Below, piece by piece: positions 1 through 7,721 of a DNA stretch of 35,774 nucleotides. The position numbers and the translations under genes were made by a program. The DNA is from Bacteroidales bacterium (GTDB taxonomy: Bacteria; Bacteroidota; Bacteroidia; Bacteroidales; UBA3663). The notes under the pieces are model-generated. The model worked only from the letters and a program-made list of their open reading frames with translations, was not told the DNA's origin and searched no databases. Position 1 is the stretch's first letter. Every line of letters starts with the position of its first letter. The stretch spans positions 1-35,774 of the forward strand of contig JAILKE010000068.1 in assembly GCA_024694125.1 (NCBI GenBank), read 5' to 3'.

Positions 1-107
1 ATGTTGCCAGCCTTAACGATTTCGCCACCGAACTTCTTAACACCGAGTCGTTTGCTATGTGACTCACGGCCGTTCTTAGAACTACCTACACCTTTTTTGT
101 GTGCCAT
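1..107 (-). CDS. rpmA: 50S ribosomal protein L27, N-terminal part (cut by window edge)
   Basis: The minus strand from 107 reads [20 protein letters not shown] and continues with LGVKKFGGE, the highly conserved start of bacterial L27. About 35 codons are present and the 3' end lies outside the window. L27 is a large-subunit protein whose N-terminus reaches the peptidyl-transferase centre. It follows rplU by 42 bases on the same strand, the usual rplU-rpmA operon, and has no separate promoter that I can see. The ATG start is unambiguous. Confidence 0.97.
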   Translation of the reverse strand, partial: MAHKKGVGSSKNGRESHSKRLGVKKFGGEIVKAGN

Positions 108-149
108 AGTGCTTGTTTCCTTTCTTTTTTAATAAGCGAAAACGCTTGA

Positions 150-467
150 TTATGCAACAACTGACTTAATTAACACTTCGGTAAAGTGCTGACGAGAACC
201 GACGAGCTTATCGAAGCCCTTGCGACGGATCTTGTGGAACACCTTAATCTTCTTACCACGTACCTCAACCTGAGATACCTCAGCTACAACCTTAGCACCC
301 TCTACAACTGGAGTACCTACGGTGATAGCGCCATCGTTGTTAACGAGGAGCACCTTATCGAAGGTGATTTCGTCACCAACCTTTGCATCTGCGATGTTCA
401 ATACGCAGATTTTCTGATCTGGCTCAACAGCGAACTGCTGGCCCTGAATCTCAACAATTGCGAACAT
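150..467 (-). CDS. rplU: 50S ribosomal protein L21
   Basis: This 105-residue protein has the full length of L21. It starts MFAIVEIQGQQFAVEPDQ, and its C-terminal part contains the basic KVFHKIRRKGF segment that corresponds to the conserved KxKxRxxxRxxxGHR-type rRNA-binding region. L21 binds 23S rRNA domain VI during assembly of the large subunit. It is the first gene of the rplU-rpmA operon. A TATCTTTG -7 box lies about 90 bases upstream of the start at 558-565. Nothing is unusual. Confidence 0.97.
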   Translation of the reverse strand: MFAIVEIQGQQFAVEPDQKICVLNIADAKVGDEITFDKVLLVNNDGAITVGTPVVEGAKVVAEVSQVEVRGKKIKVFHKIRRKGFDKLVGSRQHFTEVLIKSVVA

Positions 468-557
468 TTGTTCTTAAAAACTTTAATAGTTTCTCCGCGA
501 GGCGAATGGCCAAACGTCGGTCATTGCTTTATAGAGCCTCAACTCGGAATCAGCGCG

Positions 558-565
558 CAAAGATA
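558..565 (-). promoter_or_regulatory. -7 box of the rplU-rpmA operon
   Basis: The minus strand reads TATCTTTG, the Bacteroidetes primary-sigma consensus TAnnTTTG, upstream of rplU. The implied leader is about 85 nucleotides. No clear -33 TTTG is seen at the usual spacing. Confidence 0.6.
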
Positions 566-750
566 ATGATTATTTGCTACATAGCCAATATTTTTGTACC
601 AATATTCTTCTTTTATGCCGAAATGGACATCTTTTGCCCCTCTTTTTAACAACTACAGATTACATTTTAAGAAGTCTTCCTTTCTTGCTCTCGGCTATAC
701 AAAAAGAAACTAGACATACATCAGGCAATGCACACCCCATCACACAACAA

Positions 751-788
751 GCCCTCGACCTGAGAATCAAATTCCAGCGGCCGAGGGC
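751..788 (-). terminator. Hairpin after the rubrerythrin gene
   Basis: GCCCTCG (751-757) pairs perfectly with CGAGGGC (782-788). The loop itself can fold further (CTG/CAG and GAAT/ATTC around 761-777). It lies 28 bases past the rubrerythrin stop codon. On the minus strand it is followed by TTGTTGTGTG, a moderately T-rich tail, so termination is plausible but not classical. Confidence 0.5.
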
Positions 789-815
789 ATATATAAAGCA
801 AATGGTTAAGCGCCA

Positions 816-1361
816 TTAGAAATTATCGACATGCAGCTCAAAATATGCTTGTGGATGAGCGCATACTGGGCACACTTCAGGAGCCTTCTCCCCTACAACA
901 ATATGGCCACAATTGCGGCACTCCCATACGCGCACACTTGAACGTTTGAAGACCTCGGCCATTTCAATATTCTTGAGCAGAGCGCGATAACGTTCCTCGT
1001 GACGTTTCTCAATGGCAGCCACCATACGGAACTTAGCCGCCAATGCCTTGAATCCCTCTTCTTCTGCAGTTTTGGCAAAAGACTCATACATGTCCGTCCA
1101 TTCATAATTCTCGCCTGCAGCTGCAGCTGCAAGATTCTCGGCTGTATCACCAATGCCATTCAACTCCTTGAACCAGAGTTTAGCATGTTCCTTCTCATTG
1201 TCTGCGGTCTTGAGGAAGAGTTCTGCTATCTGCTCGAAGCCCTCTTTCTTGGCCTTGGAAGCGAAATAAGTATATTTATTACGGGCTTGAGATTCTCCGG
1301 CGAAAGCGGCTTCCAGATTTTTCTCTGTCTGGGTACCGGCATACTTGTTTTTGGTTTCCAT
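816..1361 (-). CDS. rbr: Rubrerythrin
   Basis: This 181-residue protein combines the two rubrerythrin domains. Residues 1-140 form a ferritin-like four-helix di-iron domain with the GESQARNKY and NEKEHAKLW motifs (Glu23, Glu56, Glu58 and His59 region) and a second half containing EKRHEERY. Residues 145-181 form a rubredoxin-like domain with ECRNCG and CPVCAHP (Cys148, Cys151, Cys164, Cys167). Rubrerythrins reduce hydrogen peroxide in the cytoplasm of anaerobes, passing electrons from the rubredoxin iron to the di-iron site. The gene is monocistronic: it has its own -7 box at 1429-1436 and a hairpin after the stop. Length is typical. Confidence 0.95.
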   Translation of the reverse strand: METKNKYAGTQTEKNLEAAFAGESQARNKYTYFASKAKKEGFEQIAELFLKTADNEKEHAKLWFKELNGIGDTAENLAAAAAGENYEWTDMYESFAKTAEEEGFKALAAKFRMVAAIEKRHEERYRALLKNIEMAEVFKRSSVRVWECRNCGHIVVGEKAPEVCPVCAHPQAYFELHVDNF

Positions 1362-1405
1362 AAAACTTGCAAATTAATAAATAAAATAAACTATTGTATC
1401 GGCTG

Positions 1406-1423
1406 GATTGGTGTTTTCCAATC
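1406..1423 (-). repeat. Inverted repeat in the rubrerythrin leader
   Basis: GATTGG (1406-1411) and CCAATC (1418-1423) are perfect inverted arms separated by six bases. They sit immediately downstream of the rubrerythrin -7 box, where a repressor site or a leader hairpin would be effective. The arms are short, so chance cannot be excluded. Confidence 0.35.
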
Positions 1424-1428
1424 TGGTG

Positions 1429-1436
1429 CAAATATA
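1429..1436 (-). promoter_or_regulatory. -7 box of the rubrerythrin gene
   Basis: The minus strand reads TATATTTG, matching TAnnTTTG. The start codon is at 1361, giving a leader of about 60 nucleotides. Confidence 0.6.
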
Positions 1437-1531
1437 AAGAAAAGAATTGGATTAACAATACCAAAAATAAAAATATGCACATATTGGCAACATTTTTCCC
1501 AAATCTACCATAGCAAATTAAAAAAAATCAT

Positions 1532-1539
1532 TAAATTTG
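1532..1539 (+). promoter_or_regulatory. -7 box upstream of the GIY-YIG gene
   Basis: TAAATTTG matches TAnnTTTG and lies 24 bases before the ATG at 1564. It overlaps the in-frame TTG at 1537, which argues that translation starts at 1564 and not at 1537. Confidence 0.55.
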
Positions 1540-1563
1540 CACCCGCAAATAGAAACGATTGAT

Positions 1564-1905
1564 ATGTACATATATATCATAGAGTGCTCTGATCATAGTT
1601 TATACACAGGCATAGCCAAAGACATCGTCGAACGCCTCAAGGACCATTACCTACGCCGCTCAGCATGCGCTAAATACACCCGAAGCCATCCTATGCGACA
1701 TATCCGGGCCATCTGGCTTGCTTCGGACAAGGTTACCGCCTGCCAGTTAGAGTACCGCATCAAACATCTCACTCGTCATCAGAAAGACGCTTTGATTGTT
1801 GATCCAGTACAGATTGAACTTTTACCCTGCAATGGTACAGCCACTCCCCTTTCTGCCGAAGAATTGGTTCAAGTGTTCAATTCTGTCACAGGCTCTGACA
1901 CCTGA
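1564..1905 (+). CDS. GIY-YIG nuclease-superfamily protein (YhbQ/UPF0213-like)
   Basis: This 113-residue protein is a single GIY-YIG domain. It starts MYIYIIECSDHSLYTGIAKD, where YII and YTG are the two halves of the signature. RLKDH follows at about residue 29-33 and the catalytic-type glutamate is in QLEYRIKHLTR near residue 62. Small stand-alone GIY-YIG proteins of this kind are widespread and their cellular substrate is uncertain. I chose the ATG at 1564 over the upstream TTG because the signature begins there and because a -7 box overlaps the longer start. The thioesterase gene follows after 62 bases on the same strand, so co-transcription is possible. Confidence 0.85.
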   Translation: MYIYIIECSDHSLYTGIAKDIVERLKDHYLRRSACAKYTRSHPMRHIRAIWLASDKVTACQLEYRIKHLTRHQKDALIVDPVQIELLPCNGTATPLSAEELVQVFNSVTGSDT

Positions 1906-1967
1906 TATTAAATCTCAACGCACCTCATTCCACGCGATTTCTATTCATACTTTTCAATATATTATAT

Positions 1968-2336
1968 ATGCTCACACATACCAGTGAACTGACGGTGAAA
2001 GAATCCGACACCGCAGCCCAAATAGGCTCAGGCGACATGCCCGTACTTGCTACCCCAGCTATGCTCGCCCTAATGGAGAATGCAGCCATGCTTGCTGTGG
2101 CCAACACATTGACCGAAGGCCAAACCACAGTAGGGGGACACATCGAATCGTCCCACCTCAAGCCGACTCCAATAGGCCATACCATCAAAGCCGTAGCAGA
2201 AGTGACCCGTCAAGAGGGACGCAAGATAGAATTCAAGGTTACCGCTTACGACGGAGAAACTCTGATAGGCGAAGGCACACATCTACGTTTCATCGTAGAT
2301 AGAGAAAAATTCATGAGCAAACTCAACGCACAATGA
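1968..2336 (+). CDS. Hotdog-fold thioesterase, fluoroacetyl-CoA thioesterase (FlK)-like
   Basis: This 122-residue hotdog protein resembles the FlK family. The FlK catalytic set (Thr42, Glu50, His76 in Streptomyces cattleya) is matched here by Thr29 (LATP), Glu37 (LMEN) and His63 (SSHLKPTP) with identical spacings of 8 and 26 residues. EGRKIEFKVTAYDG and IGEGTHLR form the C-terminal strands. The Phe33/Phe36 lid region of FlK, which gives fluoroacetyl selectivity, has no phenylalanine counterpart, so this may be a general acyl-CoA thioesterase. The gene overlaps crcB by 4 bases (ATGA), implying translational coupling with a fluoride channel. The family assignment is firm; the substrate is not. 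Confidence 0.85.
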   Translation: MLTHTSELTVKESDTAAQIGSGDMPVLATPAMLALMENAAMLAVANTLTEGQTTVGGHIESSHLKPTPIGHTIKAVAEVTRQEGRKIEFKVTAYDGETLIGEGTHLRFIVDREKFMSKLNAQ

Positions 2337-2695
2337 TACGCAGCATCTTGTTTGTGGCTATCGGTGGAGCTACCGGTGCCGTAGGGCGATATCTATTGTC
2401 CCGCCTATGTACGGCCTCTTTTCCATGGGGCACACTCACCGTCAATCTAATCGGTTGTCTTTTGATTGGTCTTTTGACGGGGATGGCAGGACGTGGCACC
2501 TTGTCTGCTGACATGAAACTGCTGCTTGTCACAGGCTTCTGCGGCGGATTCACGACTTTCAGCACCTTTGCCAACGAATCATTGAGCATGATGCGGATGG
2601 GCGAAGTCCTACAGGCAGCCACATATATCGGGTTGAGCGTTGCTGCTGGCATATTAGCAGTCTATGCTGGAATGAGGTTGACTTTCAATAATTAA
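2333..2695 (+). CDS. crcB: Fluoride ion channel CrcB/FluC
   Basis: This 120-residue membrane protein has four predicted hydrophobic segments (about residues 4-24, 33-52, 63-85 and 92-115). It carries the Fluc signatures GGATGAVGRYLLSR, the WGTLTVNLIGC segment whose Asn lines the pore, and GFCGGFTTFSTF, which supplies the Phe-box and the central Na+ site. Fluc channels work as antiparallel dimers in the inner membrane and export fluoride. The gene starts inside the stop codon region of the FlK-like thioesterase gene. I searched upstream for the fluoride riboswitch core and did not find it, so induction by fluoride is not evident from the sequence. Confidence 0.95.
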   Translation: MIRSILFVAIGGATGAVGRYLLSRLCTASFPWGTLTVNLIGCLLIGLLTGMAGRGTLSADMKLLLVTGFCGGFTTFSTFANESLSMMRMGEVLQAATYIGLSVAAGILAVYAGMRLTFNN

Positions 2696-2787
2696 CGAAA
2701 AAGAATTAGCTATCACTTATTGCCACAAGGACTCATTCTTCATCACTTGGCCTCAATTAAACATCCATACACTTCGCTTATAAAACA

Positions 2788-4806
2788 ATGAAACAGAACA
2801 TTACCACATTATTTACAATTTTCTTGATGCTATGTTGCACCTCGGGAGAGGCGCACGTGCGGCTGGACCTACCCAACCGAGAACAACTTTCCACACTACA
2901 AATCCGTAGTGTGATGCAAGATAGCGAAGGAGCGTTGTGGTATGCGACCGAAGGTGGAGGAATATGCAGGGACGACGGCCAACAGATGATGGTATTTCGC
3001 AACGAAGCAAGCCATCCGAACCTACTGGGCAGCAACGATGTCAATTGCATTGCCGAATCCAATGGGCATATGATAATAGGCACCTACCATGGAGCCTACA
3101 TACTTAACAAGAAGGACTACAATATCCGCCGACTCAACGAGGTCGATGACAAAAAGATAGACGACATTCTTGTGACCAGTCAGAGCGAGGTATGGCTGAC
3201 GTCGAACAAGAAAATATACCGCTACGACTCCAACTGGAAACTGATAGGCACCTATCCTTCCCTCTGGAATGGGCAGGACGTCTATGTTGCACACATGTAC
3301 GAAGATAGCCAAGGGCGCATATGGGCGACCCAATGGAGTGGCGGACTGCTCCAGTTCGACGGGAACGGAATGGTTCCACAACCATGGAATACACCCAATC
3401 CCCCAACGGACATAGCCGAAGCAAATCAGGGACAACTATGGATAGGCACGGTAGGGCGAGGCATAGTACGCTACAATACTGCAGACGGTGCCATCATCGA
3501 CCAACCTGGTGCCAGTCTCGTCCTATGTTCTGGACTTCAACTATCGGCTGACCGTAAAATTCTATGGGTAATGATGCCCAATGGCATACTGGCATTCCGA
3601 GCAGACACGACCCTTTCTCCTATTGATGTCAGCCGAATACTGCCCGAAGGCATGTCCCAACCCAACAGACTGGTAATAGATCAAGATGGGCTCATCCTCG
3701 TAGCTTGTAATCATCCTGGTCCTTTCGCCATAGCAGATTCCGCCAGTTCTTTATGGTACGATGGGCAACCATTGGACAAACAACATGGAGACCAACTGCG
3801 CAATTTATATGGGCTCAATGCCCGACCTGCCGCTCTTACCACCGACCTATCAGGGAATCTGTGGTACAGTACCGGTAAAAACATTCGCTGCAAGAACCAC
3901 GACCAGGACTCCATCATTCTTCCGCAGACGACCGACATATCAGCCATGGCATTTACGGCAGACAGCACATTATGGATGGCCACAATATATGGCTCCTTGA
4001 TTCGGTACAAGAATGGAGAACTCACTCCCGACGAATATGGCAGCAATGAATACGGCGATGCTGTATCTCATATGGAGACGGACAGCCTCGGCCGACTCCT
4101 GATGGTAAGTACGCACTACGTTCGCATCTACGACCCCAAACGCCGTACCATGCGGCAACAGAGCCGTGAGACTAGTGGATACTACAGCATTACACTAAGA
4201 GAGACTGAACCCAACAAACGGTGGAGCCACCCTCTCACCGCCTCTTCCGAACATTCTAGTTGGACTTCTGTTTGGTGGATGTGGATGACCTTGGCAATCG
4301 CAGCCATAATGCTCACCGTAATGATAGTGCTCAACCTCCGACTCCGCAGACAGCGCAAACTCTTCATGTCCCAGATAGTAGGATCTTCGACGATTTCCAA
4401 TGAAGAACATACCTCAGCATCGACATCTGAAAGGACAGAAAATAGCAATTCCCAAGGTCAACTCCAAGCCGAAGACCCTTTCATCAAGAATGCTGTCACT
4501 CTGGTAGAAGCACACATTAATGACGAAAATTACGGAGTAGAGCAATTAAGCAGCGATCTCTGCATGAGCCGTATGACCTTCTACCGTCGCATCCAGATGA
4601 CGACAGGCCAGAAGCCCACAGAGTTCATCCGCACTATACGCCTGCGCAAAGCCGCCAGTATGCTTAACAATGAGACACACTCGATCAGCGAGATATGCTA
4701 TGCCACAGGCTTCTCCTCCGTCAGTTACTTCAGCCGATGCTTCCGCCAGGTTTATGGCGTACCACCCACTCAATACAACTCAAATGAGGCTTCGAATCAA
4801 GAGTAA
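2788..4806 (+). CDS. Membrane-spanning AraC-family regulator with periplasmic propeller sensor
   Basis: This 672-residue protein has a signal peptide (residues 1-22, ending SGEA). A long periplasmic part follows with repeated two-component-regulator propeller blades (for example GALWYATEGGGI, GRIWATQWSGGLLQF, GQLWIGTVGRGIVRY). A transmembrane segment lies at about residues 492-518 (rich in W, M, L, I) and a C-terminal AraC DNA-binding domain at about 565-668 with two helix-turn-helices. There is no histidine kinase, receiver domain or Y_Y_Y domain, so it is not a full hybrid two-component system. The topology is that of SusR, in which ligand binding outside is passed directly to DNA. It converges on the galactan/arabinan operon across a shared terminator, so regulation of that operon is likely but inferred. 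Confidence 0.85.
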   Translation: MKQNITTLFTIFLMLCCTSGEAHVRLDLPNREQLSTLQIRSVMQDSEGALWYATEGGGICRDDGQQMMVFRNEASHPNLLGSNDVNCIAESNGHMIIGTYHGAYILNKKDYNIRRLNEVDDKKIDDILVTSQSEVWLTSNKKIYRYDSNWKLIGTYPSLWNGQDVYVAHMYEDSQGRIWATQWSGGLLQFDGNGMVPQPWNTPNPPTDIAEANQGQLWIGTVGRGIVRYNTADGAIIDQPGASLVLCSGLQLSADRKILWVMMPNGILAFRADTTLSPIDVSRILPEGMSQPNRLVIDQDGLILVACNHPGPFAIADSASSLWYDGQPLDKQHGDQLRNLYGLNARPAALTTDLSGNLWYSTGKNIRCKNHDQDSIILPQTTDISAMAFTADSTLWMATIYGSLIRYKNGELTPDEYGSNEYGDAVSHMETDSLGRLLMVSTHYVRIYDPKRRTMRQQSRETSGYYSITLRETEPNKRWSHPLTASSEHSSWTSVWWMWMTLAIAAIMLTVMIVLNLRLRRQRKLFMSQIVGSSTISNEEHTSASTSERTENSNSQGQLQAEDPFIKNAVTLVEAHINDENYGVEQLSSDLCMSRMTFYRRIQMTTGQKPTEFIRTIRLRKAASMLNNETHSISEICYATGFSSVSYFSRCFRQVYGVPPTQYNSNEASNQE

Positions 4807-4864
4807 ATCGAACTAATCACAAAATTCTCTTTACAGACATTTCTCAACGCTCAATAAAAATAAT

Positions 4865-4893
4865 GAAAGGCTGGGTTTGCCCCCCAGCCTTTC
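4865..4893. terminator. Bidirectional intrinsic terminator
   Basis: GAAAGGCTGGG (4865-4875) and CCCAGCCTTTC (4883-4893) form a perfect 11-bp stem with a 7-base loop. It sits between the convergent AraC-type regulator (ends 4806) and the esterase gene (ends 4925). TTTCTATTTG follows on the plus strand, and T-rich sequence also follows on the other strand. Confidence 0.85.
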
Positions 4894-4924
4894 TATTTGA
4901 ACAATTTTCTTACAAACTATAGAC

Positions 4925-6571
4925 CTACAGATTTCGGGTCAAGAACTTAACAATGAAATCATTGGCTTGAACATGAGTCGGAGACGCAGGAAACCCATGA
5001 GCTCCACCTGGCACAACATTGACCTCGCAACCGCCATATGACTGACTTGCACGTTCCATGGCATTGCCTCCTGCGATGGGATCCTTGTCGCCATATACAA
5101 TCATCGCCTTACCTTTGTACTTCTTCATCTCTTCATAAATCTTGTAGCCTACCAGCTTGTCATAATAGACATGCGACAAAGGCATGCCCATCACTTCAAA
5201 TCCCTTTTCAGACTTGATAGCCTCCTTGGGATGCACATTGACTGCATGTTCGGCAATCATCAGAGCAGGATATACCAGCACTACACACTTAAATGCCTCG
5301 GGCATCTGCGACGAAGCAATAGCAGCGACCAGTCCCCCTTGACTACAACCGAGCAGCGCCAAACGAGAAGCATCGACAAAGCCCCACTCACTTACAGTCT
5401 CAACAATGGCGGCCACATCATCTGCTTCGGTAAAGACCGACATCTCGGTTGTTTTTCCTTCACTACGACTCTTGACAGCGCCTCCACAGAAGTCAAATAT
5501 ATAGGCAGCAATACCTCGCATAGCCAGCGTCTGGGCATAAGCCTCGTTTTCATGATAAGAAGAATTGTAACCGTGGGCCAGGATGACCAGAGGTTTCTTA
5601 TCCTTTCCATCATTAGGCAAATAGAGTCGGCCGAAGATATTCTGTTTCTTATGATTGGTACAATGAACATCCATTACCGTGAAAGGCTTATTGACCGTAC
5701 CTCGTACAGGATCCTTGGATTGCATGGTCCATTCGGGGAACTCATCCAGATTATTACGGAGGAAGATGTCCCCACGATCGGTACGACCCTTGAGCTGCCA
5801 ATCCAACCATGCAGTCAACATTCGTGCGAAGCTACCACCGAAAGGCAACTCATAGTCTCCTCCATGACCAGCAGTCAAATGATTGGCAAAGGCAGCAGGC
5901 ACATGATTGATACGTTGATAGTCAAGCACAGCATTACGATAGGCAATATCACCTTCGCCACCAGGCATATACAGAATCGGGGCATGCAGCGCCTGAAGTG
6001 AAGCACGACTGGCGCCAGACATCTCGATATCCCCCATGCCGGAATTGACCATAACCGTGGTTTTTACTCGGGGATCAGCACTTACCACAAGCGCCTGGGC
6101 ACCGCCACAAGACTGTCCCGCCACAGCAATCTTCTCCACATCGGCCATCCCATAGTAATCGCTACGCTTACGGTCGTTTTCCTTGGCTATCCAATCCATT
6201 GCCTGCAGCATCTGCTCATTGGGAGACTTGTTCAACTGACGGTCATCTATACGTTCCTGCATACTACCCAGGGCGATGACAATATAACCTCTCGAAGCAA
6301 CCTCATTGAGCATACGCTCGTGCGGCAAAGAGGTATCATTACATCCACCATTGGCCCATACGAGCACGGGCAGACGTCCCTCTTTTGCCACAGCTGCTTT
6401 CATATCTACTGGCTTATAGATAACCGCATTACCGAACGTTTTCTCTTCGCGAGCCTCAGCCATATAGGCACCGCTACCACCATCATCGATGGTCTTTTGT
6501 TTGATTTTTCCCTGCGAGGCAATGCCCGAAGACAAAGCCAGCAGGAGCAAACCGAATACAATCTTTTTCAT
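4925..6571 (-). CDS. Secreted esterase with two alpha/beta-hydrolase domains
   Basis: This 548-residue protein has a signal peptide (about 1-19) and two alpha/beta-hydrolase domains in tandem. Domain 1 (about 45-265) has the nucleophile elbow GQSCGG (Ser154) and a candidate His236 in AGHGGDY. Domain 2 (about 300-548) has GCSQGG (Ser410), GDKDP (Asp497) and GGAHGF (His525). Domain 2 resembles the separate hydrolase at 10633-11439 across its length, for example the HGYNSS, FDFCGGAVKSRSEG and VYPALMI segments. It is the last gene of the GH51-GH53 operon, 36 bases after GH53. That context suggests removal of acetyl or feruloyl groups from pectic side chains in the periplasm. The substrate is inferred, not shown by motifs. 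Confidence 0.8.
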   Translation of the reverse strand: MKKIVFGLLLLALSSGIASQGKIKQKTIDDGGSGAYMAEAREEKTFGNAVIYKPVDMKAAVAKEGRLPVLVWANGGCNDTSLPHERMLNEVASRGYIVIALGSMQERIDDRQLNKSPNEQMLQAMDWIAKENDRKRSDYYGMADVEKIAVAGQSCGGAQALVVSADPRVKTTVMVNSGMGDIEMSGASRASLQALHAPILYMPGGEGDIAYRNAVLDYQRINHVPAAFANHLTAGHGGDYELPFGGSFARMLTAWLDWQLKGRTDRGDIFLRNNLDEFPEWTMQSKDPVRGTVNKPFTVMDVHCTNHKKQNIFGRLYLPNDGKDKKPLVILAHGYNSSYHENEAYAQTLAMRGIAAYIFDFCGGAVKSRSEGKTTEMSVFTEADDVAAIVETVSEWGFVDASRLALLGCSQGGLVAAIASSQMPEAFKCVVLVYPALMIAEHAVNVHPKEAIKSEKGFEVMGMPLSHVYYDKLVGYKIYEEMKKYKGKAMIVYGDKDPIAGGNAMERASQSYGGCEVNVVPGGAHGFPASPTHVQANDFIVKFLTRNL

Positions 6572-6607
6572 TATTTTAGTGTATATGTATTAAGGGGGGT
6601 GTTTCTT

Positions 6608-7711
6608 TTATTTTCTTTCGACAAATCCATCCATTATGACGGTAGGTTTGCCTTTACTGTCGAAGGCTCCCAAGCGATAACCGCCAGGCAAGCATTGAGG
6701 CTCCCAGTAGAAGACGCCACGGCAATGACCATTGGTCTCATTGCGGGCCTCCTGCACCACGCGAGATAGTTGTCGGCGGCCATCCTCCATCACTTCTGGA
6801 TGCTGTTCATCCACTTCGAATCCCGTCTCGACGATCATCACATCACATCCATATTTCTGACTCACATGACGTATATTAGCTATACAATCAGAGATGATTG
6901 AGTCCGCATGTAATTCAGGATGATCCTTACGGGCCCAATAGGGATAGAGCGACATACCAATCATATCGAACTTACCTCCGTACTTCAGTACAATGTCGAG
7001 GTTATGATCGTATAGAGATTGACGATGGCCACGATCCAGATGAACGATGACTATGGCGTCAGGAAATATCTCCTTCACAGCATCATAACCAGCACGGATG
7101 AAACCGGCATATTGTTGCGGCTCCGTATCGATGTGCCCCATACTATGAGTGACAATGGTATGACCCAGCGAATCCTTGACCTCCCAACCTCGCTCATCAG
7201 TCTTGACGCTCCACAACATACCGTTGGCCGTCTCGTTTCCCACTTGAACCCAGCGAGGCTTGATGCCATTTTCCTTGAGCAGGCTGAGCACCTCGACGGT
7301 ATGATTGCGGACATCCTGCTTCATCTCTTCGTACGAGTGCCCCAACCAGGCCTTGGGGATAGGCTGTTTGGCCGGATCTGCCCATGAATCGCTGTAGTGG
7401 AAATCGACCATCAGATCCATGCCGAGAGCCTTAACTCGCTTGGCCATGGCCAGGAGCTCATTCTTGTCACAAGATCCGCCACGAGGATTGACCCACACTC
7501 GCATACGGATGGCCGACATCTGATAGTCATCGCGCAATAGTTGGAGACACTCCCGTTTATTGCCCTGGACATCATAGAATTTCTGCCCATGCCGCTCCTG
7601 TGCCGTAAGGAACCCTACGTCAGCACCCTTGACGAAGTCATCGTCGGCCCTGAGCGGCATGGCTGAAATCAGCCATGCCACACAGGCGACTAAATAGAGG
7701 TGTTTATTCAT
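6608..7711 (-). CDS. Arabinogalactan endo-beta-1,4-galactanase (GH53)
   Basis: This 367-residue protein has a signal peptide ending near ADD and a single GH53 TIM barrel. FVKGADVGFL opens the barrel, followed by IRMRVWVNP, DFHYSDSWADPAKQ and the acid/base motif QVGNET with Glu160. The nucleophile motif VETGFE has Glu295, and GVFYWEPQ lies near the end. These are the residues and order expected of GH53. The enzyme cuts beta-1,4-galactan, the side chain of rhamnogalacturonan I. It sits 10 bases after GH51 and 36 bases before the two-domain esterase. There is no lipobox, so periplasmic location is likely. The family call is very secure. Confidence 0.93.
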   Translation of the reverse strand: MNKHLYLVACVAWLISAMPLRADDDFVKGADVGFLTAQERHGQKFYDVQGNKRECLQLLRDDYQMSAIRMRVWVNPRGGSCDKNELLAMAKRVKALGMDLMVDFHYSDSWADPAKQPIPKAWLGHSYEEMKQDVRNHTVEVLSLLKENGIKPRWVQVGNETANGMLWSVKTDERGWEVKDSLGHTIVTHSMGHIDTEPQQYAGFIRAGYDAVKEIFPDAIVIVHLDRGHRQSLYDHNLDIVLKYGGKFDMIGMSLYPYWARKDHPELHADSIISDCIANIRHVSQKYGCDVMIVETGFEVDEQHPEVMEDGRRQLSRVVQEARNETNGHCRGVFYWEPQCLPGGYRLGAFDSKGKPTVIMDGFVERK

Positions 7712-7721
7712 AGTATAAGTA

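Larger units (their letters stand above)
468..815. other. Intergenic region between rplU and the rubrerythrin gene
   Basis: This 348-base stretch holds the rplU leader and its -7 box (558-565), an AT-rich middle with no convincing ORF, and the hairpin at 751-788 just past the rubrerythrin stop. Small plus-strand reading frames here have no recognisable composition and are not called. Confidence 0.6.

Noticed and set aside
1906-1967. Fluoride riboswitch upstream of the thioesterase-crcB pair
   Set aside because: The 62-base spacer lacks the conserved fluoride aptamer core, and the region before the GIY-YIG gene does not show it either.
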